A stretch of DNA of 64,000 nt from Gloeobacter violaceus PCC 7421 (GCF_000011385.1 NC_005125.1:1798001-1862000), one strand, 5' to 3'. Positions 43,188 through 51,426 are shown, numbered from the stretch's first letter. Numbers and translations: made by a program. The notes: generated from the letters alone by a model not told the origin.

Positions 43188-43801
43188 GGTTCGACGACGA
43201 TGGTGCGCCGGGAACGCAACAATCCCGTGGCCGCCCCGGGACAGATATGGCGGTAGGAGTAGGCACCCAGCCGCTCGACGCTCGCCAGTTGCCGTGGCCA
43301 ATGAAAGGTACGGCCCACCCGCACGGGCATGGCCCCCCCGTCGCTCGTCGGCAGCAGATGCCGGCCGCTGAAGAGCACTCCACCGTGTGCCTGCCAAAGC
43401 AGGCAACTGGACCCCGGCGAGTGACCGGGTGTCCAAAGGGCCGACAGTCCCGCGTCCAGTTCGCAGTCGCCGTCAAAGGCGCGCACTTCGACCTCGCGGG
43501 CTTTGACCAGATAAGCCTCCTGTTCGTGGATGCGCACGGCCGCCCGAAAATGACGGCAGAACTCCTCCACCTGGCCCATGGCCCCCCGGTGGGTCAGAAA
43601 AATCGCCCCGATTCCCCCAACCCCTTCAATCAAGGTGCAATTCTCTTCGACAAAGGCGGGACAATCGATCAGCCAGTTGCCCCGCAGGCCGTTGTCGGGG
43701 GTAGCAACGATGAGATAGCTCGCCCCGCCCAACGTGTGGCGATTGGGCTTGAAGCTGAGCAAATCGGCGAATATGCGGCGATCGGCGGCAAAATTTTCCA
43801 T
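43184..43801 (-). CDS. Metallo-beta-lactamase-fold protein with altered HxHxDH motif
   Basis: 205 residues from ATG 43801. The MBL fold is evident from ASYLIVATPDNGLRGNWLIDCP, TPGHSPGSSCLLW and GVLFSGRHLLP. The zinc motif that normally reads THxHxDH is THRGAMGQ here, and the late Asp of FSGD is Arg. Canonical dinuclear metal binding is therefore unlikely. I recall similar THR variants in other cyanobacteria, which would point to a conserved non-hydrolytic role. It is translationally coupled to sfsA. Confidence 0.75.
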   Translation of the reverse strand: MENFAADRRIFADLLSFKPNRHTLGGASYLIVATPDNGLRGNWLIDCPAFVEENCTLIEGVGGIGAIFLTHRGAMGQVEEFCRHFRAAVRIHEQEAYLVKAREVEVRAFDGDCELDAGLSALWTPGHSPGSSCLLWQAHGGVLFSGRHLLPTSDGGAMPVRVGRTFHWPRQLASVERLGAYSYRHICPGAATGLLRSRRTIVVEP

Positions 43802-43806
43802 GGGCC

Positions 43807-44004
43807 CTATCCGCCACCAGCCAGATTGTCCGGCAACAAACTGACCACTACGAACAAAATCTGATACAACTTTGCCTCTACAATCTCCCAAGTCCACTGT
43901 TCGCGATCGGCCAGGCCGCTATGGGTGGTGACGCGTACCCCGACCGGTGCAAGTCTTCTCAAATCAGTCACGCCCTTCCGGCTATCATGTTCAATGGCAT
44001 TCAT
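43807..44004 (-). CDS. Small hypothetical protein (65 aa)
   Basis: ATG 44004 opens a 65-codon frame ending 6 bp before the MBL-fold gene, so it could be the first gene of that operon. It contains RLAPVGVRVTTHSGLADREQWTWEIVEAKLYQILFVVVSLLPDN, with a likely C-terminal hydrophobic segment. Third-position G+C looks coding-like, but I do not recognise it. Confidence 0.4.
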   Translation of the reverse strand: MNAIEHDSRKGVTDLRRLAPVGVRVTTHSGLADREQWTWEIVEAKLYQILFVVVSLLPDNLAGGG

Positions 44005-44059
44005 CAATAAGTTAACAGGGTATTTGCCTGGCTCTCCTCCTAGCATAGGTTTTCAGACA

Positions 44060-44236
44060 ATGACTAAAAGTACAGAAAAGTACCATCAGCGTCTGCTCGA
44101 ATTGCGCCTCGACATCGAAAAGGTACAGGCTTACGTACTGACGTGCACCAGCCGTCCGTCCGCGCACCCGCCTGCAATGCTGCCGACCACCGGCCAGCAT
44201 CTGCAGCGCGAAATGGAGTCGGCTCGCAACAATTGA
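44060..44236 (+). CDS. Small hypothetical protein (58 aa)
   Basis: ATG 44060 opens a 58-codon frame with a charged helix (KYHQRLLELRLDIEKVQAYV) and a Pro-rich tail. No clear ribosome-binding site is seen. Third positions are G+C-rich. It is divergent from the small gene at 44004. This is a tentative call in a 600-bp stretch that otherwise holds only the other small ORF. Confidence 0.35.
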   Translation: MTKSTEKYHQRLLELRLDIEKVQAYVLTCTSRPSAHPPAMLPTTGQHLQREMESARNN

Positions 44237-44400
44237 GCGAATGTTGCCGGGTCGGCATAGGACTGGTGAAGATTTGCACGCGGTACCGGTGGCCAGTCCG
44301 CAGCTACAGGGCGTGAAGCCGGGGGTCCAAATGAGTGGCCTGCGGCTGTTGCTGTACATCCAGTTTTTCTAAAAGTTTTCGGCGTTCGAGGAGTGTACTT

Positions 44401-44880
44401 TTGGGTGTTACCGTGCGGGCGGCCTGTCCGGCAGATGTAGCGCTTGTCTTTGGACTCATCTGTGAACTGGCCGCCTACGAAAAGCTGTCCCACGCCGTGA
44501 CCGGCAGTGCCGAGGAGCTGGCGGCCCATCTGTTTGGCGAACACCCTTTCGCCCGAGTGGCCATTGCTGAAGTAGCAGCGGAGGCGGCCGGTTTCGCACT
44601 ATATTTTTTCAACTACTCGACTTTTCTCACCCGTCCCGGGATCTATCTCGAAGATCTCTATGTGCGTGCGCCGCTGCGCCACCGGGGTATCGGGCGGGAG
44701 CTGCTGCGCCATGTTGCCCGCGAAGCGGTAGCGGCGGGTTGCGGCCGGGTAGAGTGGAGCGTGCTCGACTGGAACGCCCCGGCCATCGCTTTCTACCGTC
44801 AGATGGGGGCTGTGATCCTCGACGACTGGCGCCAGTGCCGCCTGACCGGTGAGGCGCTTGCGACATTGGGTGCGCCTTGA
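44401..44880 (+). CDS. GNAT-family N-acetyltransferase
   Basis: 159 residues from TTG 44401, seven bases after GAGGAG. VRAACPADVALVFGLICELAAYEKL starts the fold, GFALYFFNYSTFLTRPGIYLEDLYV is the central sheet, and RHRGIGRELL is the acetyl-CoA loop. EWSVLDWNAPAIAFYRQMGA closes it. The pattern is that of the diamine/spermidine acetyltransferase group (SAT-like), so a polyamine or amine substrate is plausible. It is convergent with the sigma-factor cassette. Confidence 0.88.
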   Translation: MGVTVRAACPADVALVFGLICELAAYEKLSHAVTGSAEELAAHLFGEHPFARVAIAEVAAEAAGFALYFFNYSTFLTRPGIYLEDLYVRAPLRHRGIGRELLRHVAREAVAAGCGRVEWSVLDWNAPAIAFYRQMGAVILDDWRQCRLTGEALATLGAP

Positions 44881-44881
44881 G

Positions 44882-45244
44882 TTACTTATGCGGAATCGTA
44901 GAAAACGAGGGTGACAGGCACTCCTCGCGCCGCTGCCGCAGAATATATTCGATGGCCACTTGATCGCGCTTGGCTTTCCAGCTGATCAGCTCGCTGGTCA
45001 TCGTCTTGATTTGCTCCTCGGAGGCGCTCGGATCGGCGATCATTTTCTCAAGTTGCGCCTGCCTGGTGCGGATGTGATTGTTGATGGTCCGAAACTGGCG
45101 GCTGAAACTCTGATCGAACTCGCTGCGGTTGCAGGCGCTCTGGGCGCTCACCGGTAGGGCATGGCCCAAGAGCAACACCAGACAGCCCAGGTAGACAAGC
45201 GCCCACCCGAATCGTCGCTCAGCGCAGTGTAACAACCAGTTCAT
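44882..45244 (-). CDS. Secreted helical protein of the sigma/anti-sigma cassette
   Basis: 120 residues with an N-terminal hydrophobic signal (ALVYLGCLVLLLGHALPVSAQ) and a helical mature part (FDQSFSRQFRTINNHIRTRQAQLEKM, EEQIKTMTSELISWKAKRDQ), somewhat Spy-like in length and charge. Two cysteines remain after cleavage. The start overlaps the anti-sigma stop by one base (TGATG), so it is the third gene of the operon and probably acts in the envelope response. Confidence 0.65.
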   Translation of the reverse strand: MNWLLHCAERRFGWALVYLGCLVLLLGHALPVSAQSACNRSEFDQSFSRQFRTINNHIRTRQAQLEKMIADPSASEEQIKTMTSELISWKAKRDQVAIEYILRQRREECLSPSFSTIPHK

Positions 45245-45717
45245 CAGCGCTCGTTCGGCAGCGAGATCTCCTCGCGCTCGAGGAGAATGGCGTAGGCATC
45301 CTCGGGGGCACGATCCTCCAACAGGTAGCTGCGAGCCGCCATCTCCATCAGTGGTGGGGCGGGCTCGCGGGCGACTTCAACTCCGGTAAGGTCGGAGCCG
45401 GCGGTGAGGATCGGTTTGCGGTCGGGACTTTGCCACCAGTACCCTACCACGGCGAAGAGCAGGGCGGCGGCGGTGGTAAGGGAGCCGCTCAGCCACCGCC
45501 GCCGGGCCTCGAGACGGTCAAACACTCGATCGGACAGCCGCGGCGGCAAAGCCGGAGCGCCCAATGCGCGGCTGGAGCGCTGCAGTTTAAGCAGGTCTTC
45601 GTAGAGCTTGCGGGCCGCCGGATCCGCCTGGAGCCACTGCTCGACCTGTTGTTGTTCGGCGGTGGACAGTTCGCCGTCCAGATAAGCGCTCAGTTGTTCG
45701 AAGCGATGCGGGTCCAT
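45244..45717 (-). CDS. Anti-sigma factor, single TM
   Basis: 157 residues. The N-terminal domain (RFEQLSAYLDGELSTAEQQQVEQWLQADPAARKLYEDLLKLQR) is the anti-sigma domain without the zinc HxxxCxxC set. One TM helix (about 77-93) is followed by a periplasmic tail. It starts 24 bp after the ECF sigma gene and should hold that sigma factor at the membrane until the envelope is stressed. Confidence 0.83.
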   Translation of the reverse strand: MDPHRFEQLSAYLDGELSTAEQQQVEQWLQADPAARKLYEDLLKLQRSSRALGAPALPPRLSDRVFDRLEARRRWLSGSLTTAAALLFAVVGYWWQSPDRKPILTAGSDLTGVEVAREPAPPLMEMAARSYLLEDRAPEDAYAILLEREEISLPNER

Positions 45718-45740
45718 GGAATTACAGGGGGCAGGGGAGC

Positions 45741-46385
45741 TTACAGGTAAGCGTTCAGTTGCGACTGCAGACGGCGCCGGGCCCGGGCGATGCGGGACTT
45801 GACGGTGCCGACGGAGATACCCAGGGTCTCGGCGATTTCTTCGTAGGCCATCCCCTCGATTTCTCGAAGGACGATGGTGGTCCGAAAAGCTTCCGGCAGC
45901 TCGGCTATTGCCCGCCGCAGGTGCTCATAGAATTCACACGTTACCAGATTCTCATCCGGCCCGGGGGACTGGGCGGCAAGCTCCCAGTCCAGTTCGCCGT
46001 CCTTGGTCTGGATGGGTGCGTCGAGCGATAGAGGCGGCCAGCCGCGCCGCCGCCGCCGCAACTCGTCGTAGAACAGGTTGGTGGCGATTCGACCTGCCCA
46101 GGAGCGAAACTTTTCGGGTTCTTTGAGGCGCTTGACATAGCGGTAGACACGAATCCAGACCTCCTGGGCAAGGTCCGAGCGGTCCTGCCAGTCGGGTGCC
46201 AGATGGTAGAGCAATCGGTCGATGTGGGCTTGGTGGCGGCGCATTAGTTCGGCAAAGGCCGCCCGGTCGGGGCTGAACCCTTGCTGGCAGCGCACCACCA
46301 GTTCCTGGTTGCTCATTTTGTGCAGGCAGAGGGGCTCCTTGGCGGCGGAGACGAGGGGCCAGGGCAGAGGCAGACTGTTTTCCAT
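45741..46385 (-). CDS. sigG: ECF sigma factor (SigG-like)
   Basis: About 214 residues from ATG 46385; the frame is open to 46520 and ATG 46316 is also possible. Region 2 is FAELMRRHQAHIDRLLYHLAPDWQDRSDLAQEVWIRVYRYV with the following RSWAGRIATNLFYDELRRR. Region 4 is LRRAIAELPEAFRTTIVLREIEGMAYEEIAETLGISVGTVKSRIARARRRL. The sequence matches the cyanobacterial group-3 SigG type as I remember it. Linked anti-sigma and periplasmic genes support an envelope-stress regulon. Confidence 0.88.
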   Translation of the reverse strand: MENSLPLPWPLVSAAKEPLCLHKMSNQELVVRCQQGFSPDRAAFAELMRRHQAHIDRLLYHLAPDWQDRSDLAQEVWIRVYRYVKRLKEPEKFRSWAGRIATNLFYDELRRRRRGWPPLSLDAPIQTKDGELDWELAAQSPGPDENLVTCEFYEHLRRAIAELPEAFRTTIVLREIEGMAYEEIAETLGISVGTVKSRIARARRRLQSQLNAYL

Positions 46386-46528
46386 CGATTCGGGAGGCCG
46401 GGTGAAGTTCGCGGACAATGCCAGAAGTGACGTGCCCTCTACAACCCGGGTTCCTCGATTATCCGCAAAAGATTTGCAAGCCGCCTTGCGCCCGAGCGTA
46501 AGATTGAGTTGTTGCATCAACGACCGCT

Positions 46529-46951
46529 ATGGGCAAAAAAAGCCGCACCAAGCGCGAAGCGGCCCTTTCCGGCAGCCCCGAGGCTGCTCCTGGAGTCTCT
46601 CCTGCCGCCGAGAACAAGCTGGTTATCCCCAAAGAGATCAACGGTCGCTTCCTGGGGAGGATCGTCTTGTTTTCGGGGGTGCCTTTTGCCCTGGCCCTGG
46701 GTGTGCAGTTGATCGGCGCCACCCTGATTCGCGCGGGCTATCCGCTTCCGAGCGCCGTGGTGCTGCTGGTGAATTTGTTGTTTTTGGGCATCAGTGTCTT
46801 GGGGATCACCTATGCCATCCTCTCGGCTTCGTGGCATCCCCAGGTACCCGGCAGCCTGCTGGGCATCAAAGAATTCAAAGAAAACGGTGGGCGGCTGCTC
46901 GCGGCGCTGCAAAATGAAGGCGAGAAACGTCGAGTGGAGAAAAAATCTTGA
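46529..46951 (+). CDS. PAM68-family photosystem II assembly protein
   Basis: 140 residues: a polar, basic N-terminus (MGKKSRTKREAALSG), the family start IPKEINGRFLGRIVLFSGVPFALAL, two TM helices, then SASWHPQVPGSLLGIKEFKEN. This is the PAM68/DUF3464 pattern. PAM68 supports CP47 insertion and D1 maturation during PSII assembly. The stop overlaps the TTG start of the DAHP synthase (TTGA). Confidence 0.92.
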   Translation: MGKKSRTKREAALSGSPEAAPGVSPAAENKLVIPKEINGRFLGRIVLFSGVPFALALGVQLIGATLIRAGYPLPSAVVLLVNLLFLGISVLGITYAILSASWHPQVPGSLLGIKEFKENGGRLLAALQNEGEKRRVEKKS

Positions 46952-48012
46952 TTGTCGTGCTCAAGCCGGGTGCTCCCCAAGGCGTGGTGGACGCCCTCGT
47001 CGACCAGTTGCGCGGCTGGAATCTGGAAACCCAGACCATCGTCGGGCGTGAAAACGTGGTAATCGGCCTGATTGGTGACACCAGCAGTCTCTGCGACGAC
47101 CGCGTGCAGGAACTGAGCCCCTTCATCGACCGGGTTCTGCGGGTCAAAAAGCGCTTCAAGCGCGCCTCGCGCGAATTTCATCCCGAGCGCACTGTGGTGA
47201 GTGTCCCGACGGCGGGCGGCACGGTCGAAATTGGGGGCGAAGGGCCTCTGGTGTGTATGGCGGGTCCATGCTCGGTAGAATCCGAAGCGATGATCCTGGA
47301 GACGGCCCACCGGGTCAAAGCGGCCGGTGCCCGGATCCTGCGCGGCGGTGCCTACAAACCGCGCACCTCGCCCTACGACTTTCAAGGCCACGGCGAATCG
47401 GCTCTCGAACTGCTGGCTGCCGCCCGTACCGCGACAGGCCTGGCTATCGTCACTGAGGTGATGGACACCAGTGATCTCGAAGCCATTGCCGAGGTCGCCG
47501 ATATTGTGCAAGTCGGCGCGCGCAACATGCAGAATTATTCGCTGCTCAAAAAAGTCGGTCAGCAGCCCAAGCCGGTGCTGCTGAAGCGGGCTTTCTCCGC
47601 CACCATCGACGAGTGGCTGCTTGCGGCGGAGTATATTTTGGCGGCGGGCAATCCGAATGTGATTCTCTGCGAGCGGGGTATACGCACTTTCGACCGCCAG
47701 TACACCCGCAACACCCTCGATCTGGCCGCTGTGCCGGTTCTGCGCAGCATTACCCACCTGCCGGTGATTGTCGACCCGAGCCACGGCACTGGCCTATCGC
47801 AATTTGTCGAATCGTGCAGCAAGGCGGCGGTCGCCATCGGCGCCGACGGCTTGATGATCGAAGTACACCCCGATCCGGCCCGCGCCCTTTCGGACGGTCC
47901 GCAATGCCTGACGCCGGACGAGTTTGATGCTGCGATGGCGAACCTAGCCCCGATCGCCCTCGCGGTGGGGCGGCCGCTACAAACGGCCGCCCCGGCCGCA
48001 GCCCGTCCTTGA
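46948..48012 (+). CDS. aroF: 3-deoxy-7-phosphoheptulonate synthase (DAHP synthase, AroF type)
   Basis: 354 residues from a TTG start. An N-terminal ferredoxin-like regulatory domain (MIVVLKPGAPQGVVDALVDQL, about 1-70) precedes the Ibeta-type barrel: MAGPCSVES, LRGGAYKPRTSPYDFQG, VGARNMQNYSLLK, VLLKRAF, LCERGIRTFD, LPVIVDPSHGTG and MIEVHPDP. It condenses phosphoenolpyruvate with erythrose 4-phosphate as the first step to aromatic amino acids. It is coupled to the PAM68 gene. Confidence 0.95.
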   Translation: MIVVLKPGAPQGVVDALVDQLRGWNLETQTIVGRENVVIGLIGDTSSLCDDRVQELSPFIDRVLRVKKRFKRASREFHPERTVVSVPTAGGTVEIGGEGPLVCMAGPCSVESEAMILETAHRVKAAGARILRGGAYKPRTSPYDFQGHGESALELLAAARTATGLAIVTEVMDTSDLEAIAEVADIVQVGARNMQNYSLLKKVGQQPKPVLLKRAFSATIDEWLLAAEYILAAGNPNVILCERGIRTFDRQYTRNTLDLAAVPVLRSITHLPVIVDPSHGTGLSQFVESCSKAAVAIGADGLMIEVHPDPARALSDGPQCLTPDEFDAAMANLAPIALAVGRPLQTAAPAAARP

Positions 48013-48015
48013 GCG

Positions 48016-48624
48016 CTACGCCGCACTGATCAGGTGCAATTCCACTTGCAGTTCGTTTGCCTCGGTTGCCGCAACCTCGGGGAAAAAATTCAAACGGGCA
48101 TCGACGCCCTTGCCGAAAAAAGTTTTGAACTTCGGCAGGCGGTCCTCCCAACGCTGGCGATCCACTTTGAGCGAGTCAAAGCGCAACACCAGGGTGTAGC
48201 GGCCTTCGACAATCTCCTCGCGGTAGCCCAGCAACTCGGGCAACTCTTCATCGCGGCGGCTAAGTCCGATGCGCTTGAGGGCGTCGGCCATGTGGCGCGA
48301 CTTGAAGTAGCTGCGCTTCGAGATATCCGACAGTACCTGCTTTTGAATCTCGGTGGCCTGCGCGTCGCGCACCGCATCGATGTTGGCGGGCGGTGCAGCC
48401 AACACCGCTGAGGGCTTGACCTCCGAAAATCGCAGCGTGATCCCCCCCACCAGCGGAAACAGAAAGTAATTGAGGCCCACAAAGCTCAAATTGGCCCCCA
48501 GATCCGCAAGCCCCGGTTGGGTCTGCAGAATGTAGCCGACCACGAATAGAGCGAACAACAACAGACCGAGCCCGGTGAGCAGGGTCGGCAACGTTAAGAG
48601 GGGCGATTTTTTGGCAAGGCTCAT
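48016..48624 (-). CDS. DUF2854-family membrane protein
   Basis: 202 residues from ATG 48624. Two TM helices near the N-terminus (LLTGLGLLLFALFVVGYIL and FVGLNYFLFPLVGGITL) are followed by a soluble domain (VLSDISKRSYFKSRHMADALKRIGL, LPELLGYREEIVEGRYTLVLRFDS). I recognise it as the DUF2854 family of cyanobacteria and chloroplasts; its role is unknown. It is convergent with DAHP synthase, three bases apart. Confidence 0.85.
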   Translation of the reverse strand: MSLAKKSPLLTLPTLLTGLGLLLFALFVVGYILQTQPGLADLGANLSFVGLNYFLFPLVGGITLRFSEVKPSAVLAAPPANIDAVRDAQATEIQKQVLSDISKRSYFKSRHMADALKRIGLSRRDEELPELLGYREEIVEGRYTLVLRFDSLKVDRQRWEDRLPKFKTFFGKGVDARLNFFPEVAATEANELQVELHLISAA

Positions 48625-48683
48625 GCGCAACTGGATGCATCTTCATCCAGAATGCCCTAGATTCGGCCGCGGCGGTCCGGGAT

Positions 48684-48857
48684 TCACTGGCGAGGCTTGC
48701 ACTGGCCGCTGCGGATCAGCCCGACCCGACGGGCAATCGCGTCGCCACGGTCCTCAAAAGGACCCCAGGTTTTCTCGGCTGTCTCCAACTGCTGCTGGGT
48801 GATCTCGCAACTGCCGTCGGGAAGCTTGTGGATAAACCAGGGATGAGCCGATTCCAT
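48684..48857 (-). CDS. Small conserved cyanobacterial protein (57 aa)
   Basis: ATG 48857 opens a 57-codon frame: HPWFIHKLPDGSCEITQ, then TAEKTWGPFEDRGDAIARRV and GLIRSGQCKP. The WGPF.....AIARRVGLIR.GKC block is one I associate with a short conserved cyanobacterial protein, although I have no name for it. It has two cysteines, is soluble and is well balanced in charge. It probably shares a strand unit with the DUF2854 gene, 59 bp downstream. Confidence 0.65.
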   Translation of the reverse strand: MESAHPWFIHKLPDGSCEITQQQLETAEKTWGPFEDRGDAIARRVGLIRSGQCKPRQ

Positions 48858-49074
48858 AGACTCAAATAGGACGTAGGAAAGTAGAAAATAGGACCCGGCA
48901 ACTCCTGCTTTCTTCCCCCCAAGCCGAATCCTGTCTCTCTAAATACTAGCTTCCTGGCGGCAAGAAGACACCGAAAAATACACAGATTTTGGTAGGAGCG
49001 AATATTTGGCGGCGCAGGAGGCTTAACTTTTCGCTACAATCTGGATCGACGAAGCACGAAAAAGGCCGGTTGCC

Positions 49075-49332
49075 ATGCGAGTGCGGATAGCGGGGGCGGG
49101 TCTGTCGGGATTCAGTGGTGCGGGTGGTCCGACCGACCGTCGATTTACATCTATCGTGCTTGCACCTGGAGGTATTCCTGGGCAGCCGTTTGCCGATTTC
49201 TCACTAGAGGGCGGTTTTACCAAACGAGTCGATGTGGTCAGTATGGAAGGTGTGCTCCTCTCCGGTAAGCTATGTGCTGGTGCACTCACCGGATCTTTCG
49301 CCAACCGCTCTGCCACGGTCCATGCTTGCTAG
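49075..49332 (+). pseudogene. crtP: Relic of phytoene desaturase crtP (pds) fused N- to C-terminus
   Basis: An 85-codon frame. Residues 1-29 begin MRVRIAGAGLSG and align without gaps to the N-terminal FAD motif of cyanobacterial CrtP (MRVAIAGAGLAG...TPIVL), about 18 of 29 identical to the sequence I recall. From residue 38 it aligns, again without gaps, to the extreme C-terminus, with VSMEGVLLSGKLCAGAL against ASMEGAVLSGKLCAGAI. About 400 internal codons are missing, so it cannot be active. It overlaps the crtB start by 11 bp, and crtP-crtB is the normal cyanobacterial order. A TACAAT -10-like hexamer lies at 49035. Confidence 0.82.
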
Positions 49333-50185
49333 AGACAAGTCCCTGGAATCTTACGAGGCCTGCCGCCAGTTAACGGCGGAGTACTCCAAAACGTTCTACT
49401 TCGCCTCGCTGCTGTTTCCCATGGAGAAGCGCCGGGCGATCTGGGCGATTTATGCCTGGTGCCGCCGCACCGACGAGTTGGTGGACAGCCTTGACTTCAA
49501 GGCGGACCCGCGGATGCTCGACCGCTGGCAGGAGCGTCTGGATAAAATTTTTGGCGGTGGGGGCGAGGACGTTTATGATCTGGCTCTCGCAGACGCGGTG
49601 CGCAATTTTCCTCTAGAGATTCGACCTTTCCTCGACATGATCGAAGGCATGCGCATGGACCTCACCCAGGCTCGCTACGAGAACTGGGAGGAGCTGCATA
49701 CCTATTGCTACCGGGTGGCGGGCACGGTCGGGCTGATGTCCTGTGCGGTCATGGGATTGGTAGATGATTGTCCGGAGGCACGCAGGCGGGCTGTCGCCCT
49801 CGGGGTTGCCAAGCAGATGACCAACATTTTGCGCGATGTCGGCGAGGACGCCCGGCGCGGCCGAATCTATCTGCCGCTGGAGGATCTGCGCAAGTTCGGC
49901 TATTCGGAGGAAGACCTGTTTGCTTATGTGGTCGACGAGCGCTGGGCAGCGTTGATGGAATTTGAAATTGCCCGTGCCGAGGCAATTTATCTAGAAGCCG
50001 AAAAAGGCATCCCGTACTTGATCCCCGATGCCCGATGGCCGGTGTGGGCCTCGCTGATTCTCTACCGGCGCATCCTGACCAAGGTGCGCTCCAACGGCTA
50101 TCAAAATTTTTTACAAAGGGCCTATGTGCCCCGCGCCGAGAAGTTTCTGCTGCTGCCGGTCGCCTGGGCAAAGGCCCAGACATGA
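49322..50185 (+). CDS. crtB: Phytoene synthase
   Basis: 287 residues from ATG 49322. It condenses two geranylgeranyl diphosphates to phytoene, the entry step to carotenoids. Both Asp-rich motifs are present: RRTDELVDS in the first and RDVGEDARRGRIYLP in the second, with YCYRVAGTVG in the family signature. The frame is open to 49232, in a different phase from the crtP relic. The stop overlaps the next gene (ATGA). Intact phytoene desaturation must be encoded elsewhere, in Gloeobacter by a CrtI-type enzyme. Confidence 0.95.
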   Translation: MLARDKSLESYEACRQLTAEYSKTFYFASLLFPMEKRRAIWAIYAWCRRTDELVDSLDFKADPRMLDRWQERLDKIFGGGGEDVYDLALADAVRNFPLEIRPFLDMIEGMRMDLTQARYENWEELHTYCYRVAGTVGLMSCAVMGLVDDCPEARRRAVALGVAKQMTNILRDVGEDARRGRIYLPLEDLRKFGYSEEDLFAYVVDERWAALMEFEIARAEAIYLEAEKGIPYLIPDARWPVWASLILYRRILTKVRSNGYQNFLQRAYVPRAEKFLLLPVAWAKAQT

Positions 50186-50991
50186 AGGGGGCTTCCAGGG
50201 CAAGGCCCCTGAGCCTCAGTCCTACGGCGCTCAAGCTCTACGTGCGCTGTGCCTACGCCTACGCCCTTGACAAGATCGTCAAAGTCCCCGGATATCGACG
50301 GATAATCGCCGCCCACCTGCACACGGGCCGGGCGGTGCATACGGTGCTGGAGCAACTTGTCCGCCAGGAGCAGATCCGGCCCGAGGACGCGGTGAGTTCA
50401 CTGGAGCGGACTTTTAGTTGGGGAGCCTATACGGACCGTCAGACGGCTGAGGCTGCCTTCCAGACCGCCCGCGCGCGCCTCGACGCCTGGGTGGGAACGC
50501 CCTACGGCTGGGGAGCAGGCGAGCAACTCGCCGTCGAGAAGATGCTGCGCACCAGACCACGACCCCTGGGCAGCGCATCGATAGGCAGTGTAGTGTTGAT
50601 CGGGAAACCCGATCTGGTACGGGTGGACCCCGAAGGTACCCTCGAAGTGGTCGATCACAAGTCGGGTAAACCCGGCGATGGGGTCGAGGCTCTAAAGCGG
50701 GACTTCCAGGCGGCCATTTACCGCATTCTGGCCGAGGAACGTTGGCCAGATTATTCGGCTTACCGGGTCAGTTTCAGCTATCTGGCCACCGGTACCGTGA
50801 TCGGTCTTACCTACACGCGCGAAGAAGTGGAGGATTGGTGGCAGGCGTTGTTGACGGTGGCAGAGCGGATCGCCCGCGCCCGTCTGGCCGTCGAAAACGA
50901 CATTGCGCTCGAGGAAGCTTTTGTGCCCGCTCCTGGAGAGCAATGCGCAGCCTGCACGTTCCGGCGGGTCTGCGCTTTTCGGGCCAGTTAA
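50182..50991 (+). CDS. PD-(D/E)XK nuclease with probable Fe-S cluster (RecB/Cas4-like)
   Basis: 269 residues from ATG 50182. LSLSPTALKLYVRCAYAYAL carries the first Cys, HTGRAVHTVLEQLV the nuclease helix, GKPDLVRVDPEGTLEVVDHKSGKPG the D...DxK active site, and DFQAAIYRILAEE the QxxxY-like motif. CAACTFRRVC near the end gives the other three Cys of a 4Fe-4S cluster, as in AddB and Cas4. No CRISPR or cas gene is nearby, so a repair role is more likely. It is coupled to crtB by a 4-bp overlap. Confidence 0.85.
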   Translation: MKGASRARPLSLSPTALKLYVRCAYAYALDKIVKVPGYRRIIAAHLHTGRAVHTVLEQLVRQEQIRPEDAVSSLERTFSWGAYTDRQTAEAAFQTARARLDAWVGTPYGWGAGEQLAVEKMLRTRPRPLGSASIGSVVLIGKPDLVRVDPEGTLEVVDHKSGKPGDGVEALKRDFQAAIYRILAEERWPDYSAYRVSFSYLATGTVIGLTYTREEVEDWWQALLTVAERIARARLAVENDIALEEAFVPAPGEQCAACTFRRVCAFRAS

Positions 50992-51264
50992 AATGACCGG
51001 ACTGGCAGATTCAAGACGATTCAATTGGATTTATCTGTACTATAAGTTCGATTGATCGACAGTTCGCGTTATGTAGCGGCAATAGCAGTTTGACGGCGGG
51101 GAGCAACAAACAAGGACCGTTAGAGATTTTCTCTGGCATTGTCGTGGGGGGCTGCAGGTGGCATCTAAGCTGGAAGAATGTCCACAGTCCAGGTTCGCTC
51201 GGGTGGATTGCAGTTGCTCGCAATGCGCTTCCGAAACTGCCCCCCGTCGAGGCCGGTGGACTAT

Positions 51265-51426
51265 TTAGGGCGTGCTCTTCATCCCTTCGGCCGGGGCGCT
51301 CATTGCTCCGCCGGGTTCGCTTGTCGACTCGGTGGTGGTTGTGGTGGTCGTTTCCGATTCGGTGGCAGGGCTTGAGCAACCGACCAACAAGGCTCCAAGA
51401 GCGAACACGATCAGGTACTTTTTCAT
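51265..51426 (-). CDS. Small Thr-rich lipoprotein, copy 2
   Basis: 53 residues starting at ATG 51426. The lipoprotein signal MKKYLIVFALGALLVGCSSP gives lipidated Cys17, followed by seven consecutive Thr and a Pro/Ala/Met-rich tail. It is a clear paralogue of the gene immediately upstream, and their junction is TAATG (one-base overlap). The 50992-51264 gap downstream shows no gene. Confidence 0.75.
   Translation of the reverse strand: MKKYLIVFALGALLVGCSSPATESETTTTTTTESTSEPGGAMSAPAEGMKSTP

Noticed and set aside
50182-50991. Possible Cas4 and hence a CRISPR system
   Set aside because: The nuclease has the Cas4/AddB-like Cys cluster, but no repeats, spacers or other cas genes are present in the window.
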